A stretch of DNA of 40,512 nt from Thermoprotei archaeon (GTDB taxonomy: Archaea; Thermoproteota; Thermoprotei; Thermofilales; B15-G2), in NCBI GenBank assembly GCA_003650815.1, contig QMSB01000007.1, positions 1-40,512 of the forward strand, given 5' to 3'. Position 1 is the first letter of the stretch; the number at the start of each line of letters is the position of its first letter. Below, in pieces: positions 17,541-25,916 of the stretch. Under the pieces are notes generated by a model, which saw only the letters and a list, made by a program, of their open reading frames with translations, did not search any database and was not told where the DNA came from. A program made the position numbers and the translations under genes.

Positions 17541-19163
17541 ATGTATAAAGTTTTTGAAATACGAGAAAAAAATATAGTGAGAAAAAATCTATTGAGAGCA
17601 GACATTAAAGTAGCTATCTGCTATCCTTCTATATACAGAGTAGCAGTATCTAGCCTAGGCTATCAGTTAATATACTTTCTCCTAAACTCTCAGGAAGAAA
17701 TAGCATGTGAAAGAGCAGTACTATCTTCTCAAAAAGGACCAGAACCCCCTGTAAAAACACTAGAGTCGGGTTCTCCTCTCAAGTTCTTCGATATAATCAT
17801 TTTCTCAGTACACTACGAGCTAGATTATCCTAACATAGCACGCATGTTGCTAGCCTCCGGTATAAACCCACTAAAACACAAAAGAGGGCTCAAAGACCCC
17901 ATAGTAGTTGTCGGCGGGCCTCCAATAACAGCAAACCCAGTCCCCCTAGAAAGTATAGCTGATGTTCTCTATATAGGCGAAGCAGAGTACTCACTACTAA
18001 AACTCGTCTACGAAATACATGCTCTAGAAAACAGGAAAGATCTCTACAAAATCTCTGATATAAAAGGAGTCTACGTACCCGGTAGCGAAACAAGAGCACA
18101 AAGAGCTTGGGTAAGAGATCTAGATAAAGCATTTCATCCATCAAGCCAGATAATACCGTTATCTGATAAAAGTGAATTTCAGCCAGTTTTTGGCAGAGCT
18201 GCACAACTAGAAGTGACGAGGGGTTGCGGCAGAGGATGTAGGTTTTGTCTCTTAGGATATTCTTTTAGACCATATAGGGAGCGGTCTTTTCCGGTAATAG
18301 AAAGTCTCCTTAAAAAAATCATAGAGAAAAATGGCGTCTTAAAAATAGTTTTAATAGGTTCTTCTCTCAGCGACTATAAGTATCTCCAAAAATTGCTGGA
18401 AACGTGTATTGAAGAGAATATCCAAGCTTCGCTCCCTGCGCTAAGGACAGACGCTGTAGAAGATGAAGTCTTAGAGCTAATACCGCGTCTAGGGCAGAGA
18501 ACTTTGACGTTCGCGCCTGAAACAAGCATTCGCTTAAGAATCAAATTAAATAAACCTATTGAAAACTCTGAAATAATCGAAAAAACAGAGAACGCTGTAG
18601 CAAAAGGAGTTAAAAACATCAAACTTTATTTTCTCTATGGAGTTCCAGGGGAAAGCAAACAAGATTTGATAGAAATAGTAGAGCTAGTTAAGAGAATCAA
18701 AAATAAAGTTAAATTATCTAAAGAAAATATAAGAGTTTCAATAAATCCTCTCATACCCAAAGCACACACTCCTCTTCAGTGGACAGTAATAGAAGAGGTG
18801 AGCATACTAAGAAGAAAAAGAAGATTTCTTTTAGAGAAACTCGGCTCTCTAGCCCGAGTAGAGGGCTATGATCCCTTTGAGGCGCAGATACAAGCACTTC
18901 TATCATTAGGCGGCTCTCAGCTCGGAGAAATAGTAGCATATGTAGCTGAAGCCGGGGGAGGAAGGCAAGCCTGGAGAAAAGCTCTGAGAAGATTTCAAAT
19001 AAACGTACAGAAATATCTGGAGAAAACTATAGCGAAAGAGCCTTGGAGTGTAGTAGACGTAGGGGTATCAAGAGATTTCCTCGAAAAAGAGTATAAGAAA
19101 TTCCATGAAGGAATACTTACACCTCCCTGTAGCACTTTCTGCTCTAAATGCGGTGTCTGTTAG
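17541..19163 (+). CDS. B12-binding-like radical SAM protein
   Basis: This 540-residue protein has an N-terminal Rossmann-like region (about 20-190) with PIVVVGGPPITANPVPLES and DVLYIGEAEYSLLKLV, typical of B12-binding-type domains in radical SAM enzymes although the B12 lower-ligand motif DxHxxG is not evident. The radical SAM core begins with EVTRGCGRGCRFCLLGYSFR (about residue 225), giving the CxxxCxxC iron-sulfur motif, and continues with the barrel strands FAPETSI and LYFLYGVPGE. The last 15 residues carry C-x3-C-x2-C-x2-C, a possible auxiliary cluster site. It resembles archaeal Fe-S oxidoreductases related to the TIGR03960 group. The substrate is unknown. It ends with a 4-bp tail-to-tail overlap with the RNA methyltransferase gene. 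Confidence 0.88.
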   Translation: MYKVFEIREKNIVRKNLLRADIKVAICYPSIYRVAVSSLGYQLIYFLLNSQEEIACERAVLSSQKGPEPPVKTLESGSPLKFFDIIIFSVHYELDYPNIARMLLASGINPLKHKRGLKDPIVVVGGPPITANPVPLESIADVLYIGEAEYSLLKLVYEIHALENRKDLYKISDIKGVYVPGSETRAQRAWVRDLDKAFHPSSQIIPLSDKSEFQPVFGRAAQLEVTRGCGRGCRFCLLGYSFRPYRERSFPVIESLLKKIIEKNGVLKIVLIGSSLSDYKYLQKLLETCIEENIQASLPALRTDAVEDEVLELIPRLGQRTLTFAPETSIRLRIKLNKPIENSEIIEKTENAVAKGVKNIKLYFLYGVPGESKQDLIEIVELVKRIKNKVKLSKENIRVSINPLIPKAHTPLQWTVIEEVSILRRKRRFLLEKLGSLARVEGYDPFEAQIQALLSLGGSQLGEIVAYVAEAGGGRQAWRKALRRFQINVQKYLEKTIAKEPWSVVDVGVSRDFLEKEYKKFHEGILTPPCSTFCSKCGVC

Positions 19164-20428
19164 TCTGCAAGCCCCGCTACAAAGAACCCGCAGGTACCGT
19201 GAATATGAGGAAACAGTCTTTTCACCTTCGTGGAGCAAAGAAATCCTCTATACCCAGAACTGCCTATAGTCCTAGTCAAGCACTTGTATCCCTTACTCAC
19301 GAAATAGTCTACTACCTTCTCTCCCTCCTCAGGAAGAATAGAACACGTAGAATATACGATGCTGTGCACCTCCGGGAGCGATAGAGCAGCCTCCAATAAA
19401 CTTCTCTGAAGGTTCGAGTACTTCTCAACAATGTTTGGGAGAGAAAGCTGGATTCTTATAGCAGGATCCTTAGACATGACACCACTCGAAGAACAAGGAG
19501 CATCTACAAGCACTTTAGTTACTCCACAGCCTTTTCTAACAAAAACTTCTCTAGAGTCTGCCTTAATAACATCTACTTTGCTCAAATCCACTCCATGTAA
19601 CCTCAAGAGCTTTTTCATAATTTTAATACGATCCCATGAAATATCACATGCAAGAACACGGCACTGATTCTCAAGTAGCTGAAAAATAAGAGAAGTCTTC
19701 AGACCAGGAGCCGCGCACAAGTCTAAAATATAGTCATTTCTCTCAAGAGTCAAAGCGTCTACAATAGCTACAGATCCTTTGTCTTGAATTACAAGCTTAC
19801 CTTCCCTAACATATTTAAGCGCGTAGACAGGAGCTCTACTCTCCTTAACTCTTAACATAAATTCATAGTCTTCATCTAACTCAACTTCAACGTGTTTCCT
19901 GGTCAAATAATCCATCGCCTCTCTAACACTAATCTTCAACGTGTTTACACGTAACCACACAGTCTCTTCCGCCATAGAGCTAAATAGTTGTTCAAGTTCT
20001 TGAAAAGACATGTACTTAGAGAGCTTCTCTACAATCCACAGAGGCACTGAATACTTAACCGACAGCTTTTCTCCACAGCTAAGCTCTTCCAATAAAGCCT
20101 CAGGAGAAACTACCTTCCCTCTCTTAGACAGCTTTTTCTTAAGCCTCAACGTAGCCTCACGTAGCTCAGCATAGTTCTCGCCGTAAAGAACAATCCATGT
20201 CCTAACAATATTTTTCCTAGAGGCTCTTCCGAAAAACTCTCTGGCAATATCTCTTAGAAAAAAGTATTTTGAGACAACATCTCTGCCAATAACATAGTAT
20301 AGTCTCAAGGGTCTCTTAACTTTAAGATCGTTTCTAGTATATATAAATGCTTTATCAAAAGAAGTATTTTTCTCTTCAATATAATATATTAACCTAGAGA
20401 CAAATGATACTATCTGGTCTATTTTCAT
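19160..20428 (-). CDS. RNA m5C methyltransferase, NSUN/RsmB type
   Basis: This 422-residue enzyme methylates cytosine C5 in tRNA or rRNA with S-adenosylmethionine. The N-terminal 140 residues resemble the RsmB-type RNA-binding region, and the catalytic domain follows. SAM motif I is LDLCAAPGLKTS, motif IV DAPCSSSGVMSKDP holds the Cys that releases the product, and motif VI YSTCSILPEE holds the catalytic Cys. The C-terminus HGTCGFFVAGL is typical of the family. The start ATG overlaps the serS stop by one base (TAATG), so it is coupled to seryl-tRNA synthetase. The RNA target cannot be deduced from the sequence. Confidence 0.93.
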   Translation of the reverse strand: MKIDQIVSFVSRLIYYIEEKNTSFDKAFIYTRNDLKVKRPLRLYYVIGRDVVSKYFFLRDIAREFFGRASRKNIVRTWIVLYGENYAELREATLRLKKKLSKRGKVVSPEALLEELSCGEKLSVKYSVPLWIVEKLSKYMSFQELEQLFSSMAEETVWLRVNTLKISVREAMDYLTRKHVEVELDEDYEFMLRVKESRAPVYALKYVREGKLVIQDKGSVAIVDALTLERNDYILDLCAAPGLKTSLIFQLLENQCRVLACDISWDRIKIMKKLLRLHGVDLSKVDVIKADSREVFVRKGCGVTKVLVDAPCSSSGVMSKDPAIRIQLSLPNIVEKYSNLQRSLLEAALSLPEVHSIVYSTCSILPEEGEKVVDYFVSKGYKCLTRTIGSSGYRGFLCSTKVKRLFPHIHGTCGFFVAGLAD

Positions 20429-21801
20429 TATTTCCTCTTTTTCTTAGGCAATATTACCTCCTTAGGCGCTTTCGGGAACAGCTCTAAATATCGCCTCAGA
20501 ACCTTAGGCACAACTACTGTCCCGTCAGGCTCCTGGAAGTTCTCTAAAATCGCGGTTATAGCCCTAGTCGATGCTATAGCAGTGCTATTAAGAGTGTGTA
20601 CATACTCTCGTTCTCCAGTCTTTCTTCTCCTAAACCTTATTTTCAGTCTATAGCTTTGCCAGTCAGTACAGTTACTACAGCTGACCATTTCTCGGTACTT
20701 TCCTTGGGCAGGCATCCATGCTTCGAGGTCATACTTCTTAGCAGCCACTACTCCAAGGTCTCCCGTACATATATTTACTACTCTATATGGTACTCCTAAA
20801 CCCTGCCATAGTTTCTCAGCATTCTCTAAAAGCTTCTCATGCCATTCCCAGCTCTCTTCTGGTCTACAGAAGACAAACTGCTCTACTTTATGGAACTGAT
20901 GCACCCTGAAAATGCCTTTAGTGTCCTTGCCGTGAGCACCTGCTTCTTTACGGAAACATGGACTTATTCCAGCGTAAAGAAGGGGCAAGTCCTTCTCCTC
21001 TAGAATCTCATTCATATGGAGCGCCGCTATTGGGTGCTCTGAAGTAGCTATTAAGTACAAGTCTTCATCTTCGATCTTATATATGGCGTCCTCGAAGTCA
21101 GAGAGCGCTGTTACACCTTCATAAGGCTTCCTTCTAAGCATATAAGGAGGCATAACTATCTTAAATCCCTGCTGGGCGAGAAAATCTAAAGCATATAGTA
21201 AAAGAGCTAAGTCTAGCCAGACTAAGTCATCGAAGATATAGAAGAACCTAGAGCCAGCTACTTGAGCCGCCTTAAAGGTATCTCCGAGACCCAGAACCTC
21301 AAGCATGTCTGCATGACCAATAGGCTTCCAGTCGATAACCTCATACTCTACGCTAAATCCCTTAGTCTGTTCCTTAAAGCGGTCAAGATATCTTCTCCAA
21401 ACTTTAGGCTTCCCCCAGAACTTTACTGGAACATTATCTTCTTCATCTTCTCCTTGAGGTACAGACTCGTGAACTATGTTAGGTATACTCAACAGAACTT
21501 CTTCACGCTCAGCCTCTATTTTCCTTAAAATTTTCTCTTTCTCTTCTATAAGCTTCAGTAAACTCTTAGCTTCAGCCAGCTTCTTCTCTCTAGCTTCTCC
21601 CTTAAGCCTACCTATCTCCCTAGAAATCTGGTTATGTTTTCTTCTCAAGTCGTTAAGCTCAGTAAGCGTCTTCCTCCATAAAGTATCAAGCTCAAGAGCT
21701 TTGCCTACAATAGCCTCGCTAAAACCTCTCATCCGCATATTCCATTTGAGCTTCTCTGGATCATTTCGTAGATAGTAGAGTATAGACCACATGGCAGGCA
21801 T
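20428..21801 (-). CDS. serS: Seryl-tRNA synthetase
   Basis: This 457-residue class II synthetase charges tRNA-Ser and supplies Ser-tRNA for other pathways. An N-terminal antiparallel coiled-coil arm (about residues 38-105, rich in Lys, Glu and Leu) binds the long variable arm of tRNA-Ser. Motif 2 is visible in CFRKEAGAHGKDTKGIFRVH and the region QFHKVEQFVF, and motif 3 in NSTAIASTRAITAILENFQ. This is the common SerRS, not the rare methanogen zinc type. The start may be M1 (21801) or M4 (21792). It shares a symmetric promoter region with the divergent small-protein operon and is cotranscribed with the RNA methyltransferase. Confidence 0.97.
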   Translation of the reverse strand: MPAMWSILYYLRNDPEKLKWNMRMRGFSEAIVGKALELDTLWRKTLTELNDLRRKHNQISREIGRLKGEAREKKLAEAKSLLKLIEEKEKILRKIEAEREEVLLSIPNIVHESVPQGEDEEDNVPVKFWGKPKVWRRYLDRFKEQTKGFSVEYEVIDWKPIGHADMLEVLGLGDTFKAAQVAGSRFFYIFDDLVWLDLALLLYALDFLAQQGFKIVMPPYMLRRKPYEGVTALSDFEDAIYKIEDEDLYLIATSEHPIAALHMNEILEEKDLPLLYAGISPCFRKEAGAHGKDTKGIFRVHQFHKVEQFVFCRPEESWEWHEKLLENAEKLWQGLGVPYRVVNICTGDLGVVAAKKYDLEAWMPAQGKYREMVSCSNCTDWQSYRLKIRFRRRKTGEREYVHTLNSTAIASTRAITAILENFQEPDGTVVVPKVLRRYLELFPKAPKEVILPKKKRK

Positions 21802-21821
21802 ACTTTCTACATACTTTTTGA

Positions 21822-21844
21822 CAGAATAATAAATTTATATTCTG
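21822..21844. promoter_or_regulatory. Symmetric bidirectional promoter (serS and opposite operon)
   Basis: CAGAATA (21822-21828) and TATTCTG (21838-21844) are perfect 7-bp inverted arms around the AT palindrome-like core ATAAATTTA. The core can serve as a TATA box on both strands, lying about 33 bp from the serS ATG and 30 bp from the ATG at 21864. A single factor could control both directions. Confidence 0.5.
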
Positions 21845-21863
21845 CCACTAAAGAGCCACTGAA

Positions 21864-22130
21864 ATGACGAGGAAAAGAAAGTACCCAAGCAGAAAGGACT
21901 TAGCAGAAGCAGTTAAAAAGGCTTTATCCAAGGTGATATTTCATCCACACGACTTTCCGCAAGCAGTTTACGAGGTTCTACAAGAAGAGGGATTTGACTG
22001 TTCATACTTGACTGTAAAACGTATATGGAGGACGTATGAAGAAATGGTTCGCCGCGGCGAAATATTCGACATACTTGGAGTGGTAGTAGACAAAGAAAAT
22101 AGACATTACGGTAATATTTCCTCAGAGTAA
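21864..22130 (+). CDS. Small basic conserved-type protein, function unknown
   Basis: I do not recognise this 88-residue protein as a named family. It starts MTRKRKYPSRKDLAEAVKKAL, strongly basic, followed by a predicted helical bundle containing HPHDFPQAVYEVLQEEGFDC and YLTVKRIWRTYEEMVRRGEI. The second part has the size and hydrophobic spacing of a helix-turn-helix DNA-binding segment, and the C-terminus is hydrophilic. It is the first gene downstream of the bidirectional promoter and is 11 bp ahead of the TatD gene, so it probably belongs to that operon. A nucleic-acid-binding role is inference. Confidence 0.72.
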   Translation: MTRKRKYPSRKDLAEAVKKALSKVIFHPHDFPQAVYEVLQEEGFDCSYLTVKRIWRTYEEMVRRGEIFDILGVVVDKENRHYGNISSE

Positions 22131-22141
22131 ATTAATTACTT

Positions 22142-22897
22142 GTGGTTAAAGTTATAGATGCTCACGCGCACTTAGAGGAGCTTGATGACCTAGAGAGTGC
22201 TCTGAAGAGAGCTCGTGAAGCAGGAGTAGTTGCAGTAGTGGCTGTAGGCTCTGACTATTCTTCTAATAAAGAAATTCTTGAAATATCGTCTAGCTATACT
22301 GACTATGTTTATCCAGCGCTAGGCTTACATCCATGGGAGCTTAGCCAAGACTACGAGAAAGTATTAGAGCAAATAGAGGCACATGCAGATAGTATCGTAG
22401 CCATAGGAGAAGTAGGGCTAGACTACAGGATATCAACGAGCAGAGAACTTCAGAAAAAAGCTTTCAGGGAAGTAGCTCGTCTTGCCTCAAAACTAGATAA
22501 GACATTGATAGTGCATGCAAGAGACGCTTGGAGAGACGCGTTCAAAATAGTAGCAGAAGAAAACGTAAGTAAGGCTATCTTCCACTGGTTTTCAGGCCCA
22601 CTAGACCTACTAGATGAGCTGAGAGAAAAACACTACTTTATATCGGTTACTCCAGCAGTTCTCTACCAAAAGAAGCACATCAGAGCAGTAGAGAGGTATC
22701 CTATTGAACTAATAGTTATTGAAAGCGACGCCCCTGTAAGCTATAGAGGTAAGGTATCAGAACCAGCCGATACTCTGCTCTCACTCAAGGGGCTCGCATC
22801 CCTCAAAAAACTGAGCCTAGAGGAGACCGCTAAAACAGTATTTAACAACACAGTAAGGTTATACGGTTTGCGCGGGCTAGAATATGAAGAAGACTAG
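22142..22897 (+). CDS. TatD family metal-dependent hydrolase (nuclease)
   Basis: This 251-residue TIM-barrel protein matches TatD, whose members are metal-dependent 3'-5' exonucleases or DNases acting in nucleic acid quality control. Metal ligands are visible: H8 and H10 in DAHAHLEE, Glu in GEVGLDYR (about residue 97), His in LIVHARDAW, His in AIFHWFSG, and Asp in VIESDAP. Length is normal. Translation starts at GTG 22142, supported by the match of MVKVIDAHAH to the family N-terminus. It overlaps the next gene by 14 bp, placing it in an operon with a winged-helix protein and an ATPase; a DNA-repair role is therefore a reasonable inference. Confidence 0.92.
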   Translation: MVKVIDAHAHLEELDDLESALKRAREAGVVAVVAVGSDYSSNKEILEISSSYTDYVYPALGLHPWELSQDYEKVLEQIEAHADSIVAIGEVGLDYRISTSRELQKKAFREVARLASKLDKTLIVHARDAWRDAFKIVAEENVSKAIFHWFSGPLDLLDELREKHYFISVTPAVLYQKKHIRAVERYPIELIVIESDAPVSYRGKVSEPADTLLSLKGLASLKKLSLEETAKTVFNNTVRLYGLRGLEYEED

Positions 22898-23504
22898 CCT
22901 ATTAAAGCATATCATAGTCTCAGTGCTATTAAAAGAGCCCATGAGTCTAAGGGAACTAAAGGAGCTGACAGGACTGAGTCGCAGAAGCCTAAAGAAGATA
23001 CTTTCCCAGCTAATAAACGAAAAGAAGATACTAATGAAGAAAATAGGAAATACTGTAGTTTACTGGACAAATCCTTTAGTCTTCCACAGAGAACTTTACA
23101 TAGCAGGCAATTTGGCTAAACAACTTTTGACACAAAATATCGGCAAGATATATTCTCTCTATAAGGCTCAAGGTTTTTCAGAAAAAGAAATAGATACAGC
23201 GATAGCACTACATATATGTATGGTAGAAACCCTTGATAATATACACCAGGACGTAGTTTTCTTAATTCTTCCATTTCTCGAGCTAATAAGGAAAGATGGT
23301 TTTCCTTTAATCGTAGACTATGATACTGCAACTGAAATAGTAGAAAGGCTTGTAGGAGAAAAGGTAGAATTGCTCATAGAGAAGTATCCAGAACTGCTAT
23401 GGGTTGAGCCAGATAGAGAAAGAGGTGTAAGTAGAGCTTTTCTAATAATAAATAAGCCATGGAAGAATAGAGGAGAAGTATATGAGCATAGTAGAAATAG
23501 TTGA
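22884..23504 (+). CDS. Winged-helix DNA-binding protein with unknown C-terminal domain
   Basis: This 206-residue protein has a clear N-terminal winged-helix domain (about 1-65): MSLRELKELTGLSRRSLKKI is a helix-turn-helix and IGNTVVYWTN the wing. The remaining 140 residues are mostly helical with no motif I recognise; a hydrophobic stretch HQDVVFLILPFLELI is too short and mixed to call a membrane segment. The start overlaps the TatD gene by 14 bp and the end overlaps the ATPase gene by 23 bp, so all three are likely translated together. It may regulate the operon or act as the DNA-binding subunit of a complex with the ATPase. Confidence 0.75.
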   Translation: MKKTSLLKHIIVSVLLKEPMSLRELKELTGLSRRSLKKILSQLINEKKILMKKIGNTVVYWTNPLVFHRELYIAGNLAKQLLTQNIGKIYSLYKAQGFSEKEIDTAIALHICMVETLDNIHQDVVFLILPFLELIRKDGFPLIVDYDTATEIVERLVGEKVELLIEKYPELLWVEPDRERGVSRAFLIINKPWKNRGEVYEHSRNS

Positions 23505-25155
23505 AAAAGAGAGGGAGAAATTCAGAGAAGTATTAGATGAGACTTGTAAATACCTATATTACAGGCTGAAAAGCTCATCTCCAATAGAATACTCTAAAAT
23601 AAAGCCTCTCAGCCTAGAGAAAATACTTGTAGACATACGTGGTCTTAAAGAACTCAAAGAGCTACTGACAAAGTTGCTCGATGAGCTGAGAGTTAGAGAG
23701 GGAAAACACTTAATCCTGTATATAGCCCCCTTCGGAGGCTCAAAATCACAATCATTCGAGTACGTCAAAGAAATAGTAAAAAGTAGAGAAGATTCAGACA
23801 AAATAGTAGAATTTTCTTTCTCCTCTTCCTCAAGACTCCTAGGAGTATTAAAGTCTATGGTACTCTCGCTTTCAGCAATACTCCTTTCTTCAGGTGAACT
23901 TGAGGACTATGAGAAAACCACTATTTTAGAAGTCTTAGCAGAGTACAAAATACTAGAAAGAAGTGCCGCCGAAGGCTCTCTAAGAAGCTATGTCGAAGAC
24001 TTCCTACCACTAATCTCATCCTTAGTTAGCGTAGCAAATAAAGAAAAACAAGTGCTCCTAATACAGGTAGACGAATGCGACTTATGGTACGGAAACTATG
24101 AAAGATACAGAGACTTCGGTAAACTCTTCAGAGAGCTCTATGACAGAGCAGATAGAATAATATTCATACTCTATGCAACCACAGAAGCCTACTATCAGTT
24201 CAGAAAGTGGAGCTCCCTAGACCCTTTCCTAAACAGGTCCCTAAGCACTGCAAACATAGTAGCTTCTCCAGGAAAATACCTCGACAAAGTAATCTACGCA
24301 CTAGCAAGATTAGCTGTCCTAACAGAGAGAGTAAACAACATTGAATTTAGCAGAGAAGAACTTGAGTTGTTGCTGAAAATAGTGGAAGTAAAGAAACTAG
24401 GCAAAACACTTGACATAAGGCGCTGTAACCTAATGATAATAAACTTCCTTGAGAAACTATCAGAATTCAATAAATATAAACTAATTCAAATAGGGAAAGA
24501 ACTCTATCCCCAGCATGTCGAAGAGATACCAGCTCTCCTAGCTAGAGAAGTCTTCCCACGAATACCTGGACTAAACTTCACGCCGATCCAAAGCACCGAA
24601 GCGGAAGGAGTGTTTGAAATAGGGCAGGTCAAAATTCCGCTAAAAATCATAGTTTCTCAACAGGATAAAGAAACTCTAAAAAGTATAGCTGAAAAACACA
24701 ATAAAGTAATCGCAATAAATGTACTGCGAGAAGAGCTGACAGAAATACCAAACGTCAGTACACTAGAGCCGGAGCCAGTAGACCTTCTGTACCCACTAGT
24801 GGGAATAGTACACCATCCCACCTTAAGTAGTAGGGAAAGAGAGTTACTCTTAAACCAGTATGCTAGCTTCTTCCGAATAGCAACTGAGCTAGACACACTA
24901 ATAGAAAGCGAAATAATCAGACCTAAAGCACCTAGCACGGAAATAGAGGCGCGTCCTTCTGCTCCGCTGAGATTAGAAGAGAAGCCTAGAGTAGAGAGAG
25001 AACTGGCCTTACTGACTAGTTTTATCCAAAGCTGGCGCAGTATTAAAACAGTATGCAAATTTATGGGCATAAGCGAAAAAGAAGTAAAAAGTCTAGTCGA
25101 GAAATATAGAAAATACTTCTATATTAAAGGAAACAGAATATATAGACGAAAGTGA
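23482..25155 (+). CDS. P-loop ATPase with atypical Walker A and C-terminal winged helix
   Basis: This 557-residue protein has an N-terminal helical region (1-70), a P-loop ATPase region (about 70-330) and a C-terminal tail resembling a winged helix (about 505-557, TVCKFMGISEKEVKSLVEKY). The nucleotide loop reads YIAPFGGSKSQSFE: the Lys-Ser pair is kept but the first Gly is Ala and the Gly before Lys is Ser. Walker B is VLLIQVDECDLWYG (about 192-205) and a sensor-1-like strand is IIFILYATTEAYYQF. The layout resembles ORC/STAND-type or BrxC/BrxD-like archaeal ATPases, but I cannot assign a family. It sits in an overlapping operon with TatD, a winged-helix protein and a duplicated-domain protein. 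Confidence 0.72.
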   Translation: MSIVEIVEKEREKFREVLDETCKYLYYRLKSSSPIEYSKIKPLSLEKILVDIRGLKELKELLTKLLDELRVREGKHLILYIAPFGGSKSQSFEYVKEIVKSREDSDKIVEFSFSSSSRLLGVLKSMVLSLSAILLSSGELEDYEKTTILEVLAEYKILERSAAEGSLRSYVEDFLPLISSLVSVANKEKQVLLIQVDECDLWYGNYERYRDFGKLFRELYDRADRIIFILYATTEAYYQFRKWSSLDPFLNRSLSTANIVASPGKYLDKVIYALARLAVLTERVNNIEFSREELELLLKIVEVKKLGKTLDIRRCNLMIINFLEKLSEFNKYKLIQIGKELYPQHVEEIPALLAREVFPRIPGLNFTPIQSTEAEGVFEIGQVKIPLKIIVSQQDKETLKSIAEKHNKVIAINVLREELTEIPNVSTLEPEPVDLLYPLVGIVHHPTLSSRERELLLNQYASFFRIATELDTLIESEIIRPKAPSTEIEARPSAPLRLEEKPRVERELALLTSFIQSWRSIKTVCKFMGISEKEVKSLVEKYRKYFYIKGNRIYRRK

Positions 25156-25159
25156 AACA

Positions 25160-25885
25160 ATGTCGTCTAAGGAAGAAAAATTCTACGAAATACTAGACTC
25201 ACTAGAAAAATCAGAGTGGACACTAAGCCACAAGTCGGGGGACAATGTATATTTAGTTAAGACATACAAGGTAATGGAGCATAAGTGCACAGTAACTGTC
25301 TCAGTAAATCCTAGGGATCCCAAAATATCGCTAAACTATATTACTATTACTCCTTCCTCCATTAAGCTAGCTAAAGCAATAAAAGAAGTCTTCGGAGAAT
25401 ATGCCTCAGTAGGAAGACATGAAAAAAGAATAGATGTAGTTTTCTTAGTCAAAGAAGTATACTCAGATGTAGCTGAGCTAGAAGAGAGAATAGAAGAAGT
25501 TTTTGAAGCTGTACGAGAAGAAGTAAACAGAACGAGAATAGAAGTACGAGACTACGCTGCAAACTTAATGAAGGAAGGATACCTTATTTCAAAAGAAGAT
25601 GACAAATATAAATTACTCAAAATAGTTGTAACATCTTCTGCTACAATAAAAATAGAGGGAGAAATACGCAAAAATATTCTCTTCTTAGAAGTCTTCGTAA
25701 TGAACGGGGAAAGAGAGTATAGAAAAATAAGAGAATTTCTCCTTAAAAACAACTTCAGTCTCCTAAAAAAACTTCAGCATAAAGGAGCGCACTATATTAA
25801 ATCATATGCCTTCTTCACGAGTCCAGAGAACATAATTAATACGCTGGTATTACTGGGAAAAAGTATCTTAGGGCAAAAAGACTAA
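25160..25885 (+). CDS. Unknown protein built from two related domains
   Basis: I do not recognise this 241-residue soluble protein. Its halves look like copies of one alpha/beta domain: residues about 12-115 and 140-241 each begin with a polar strand followed by a short charged turn (WTLSHKSGDNVYLVK; YLISKEDDKYKLLK), continue with two or three hydrophobic strands and a helix, and end with a strand and helix (VVFLVKEVYSDVAELEERI; YAFFTSPENIINTLVLLGK). A charged helix (about 108-135) links them. There is no signal peptide or cysteine cluster. It begins 4 bp after the ATPase stop and is probably its partner protein. Confidence 0.68.
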   Translation: MSSKEEKFYEILDSLEKSEWTLSHKSGDNVYLVKTYKVMEHKCTVTVSVNPRDPKISLNYITITPSSIKLAKAIKEVFGEYASVGRHEKRIDVVFLVKEVYSDVAELEERIEEVFEAVREEVNRTRIEVRDYAANLMKEGYLISKEDDKYKLLKIVVTSSATIKIEGEIRKNILFLEVFVMNGEREYRKIREFLLKNNFSLLKKLQHKGAHYIKSYAFFTSPENIINTLVLLGKSILGQKD

Positions 25886-25897
25886 CAATATATTTCT
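25884..25897 (+). promoter_or_regulatory. TATA element of the FUN14 gene
   Basis: AACAATATATTTCT is centred about 26 bp before the ATG at 25917, as expected for a leaderless transcript. The FUN14 gene therefore probably has its own promoter in addition to read-through from the ATPase operon. Confidence 0.45.
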
Positions 25898-25916
25898 AGT
25901 CTAAATATATCACTTA

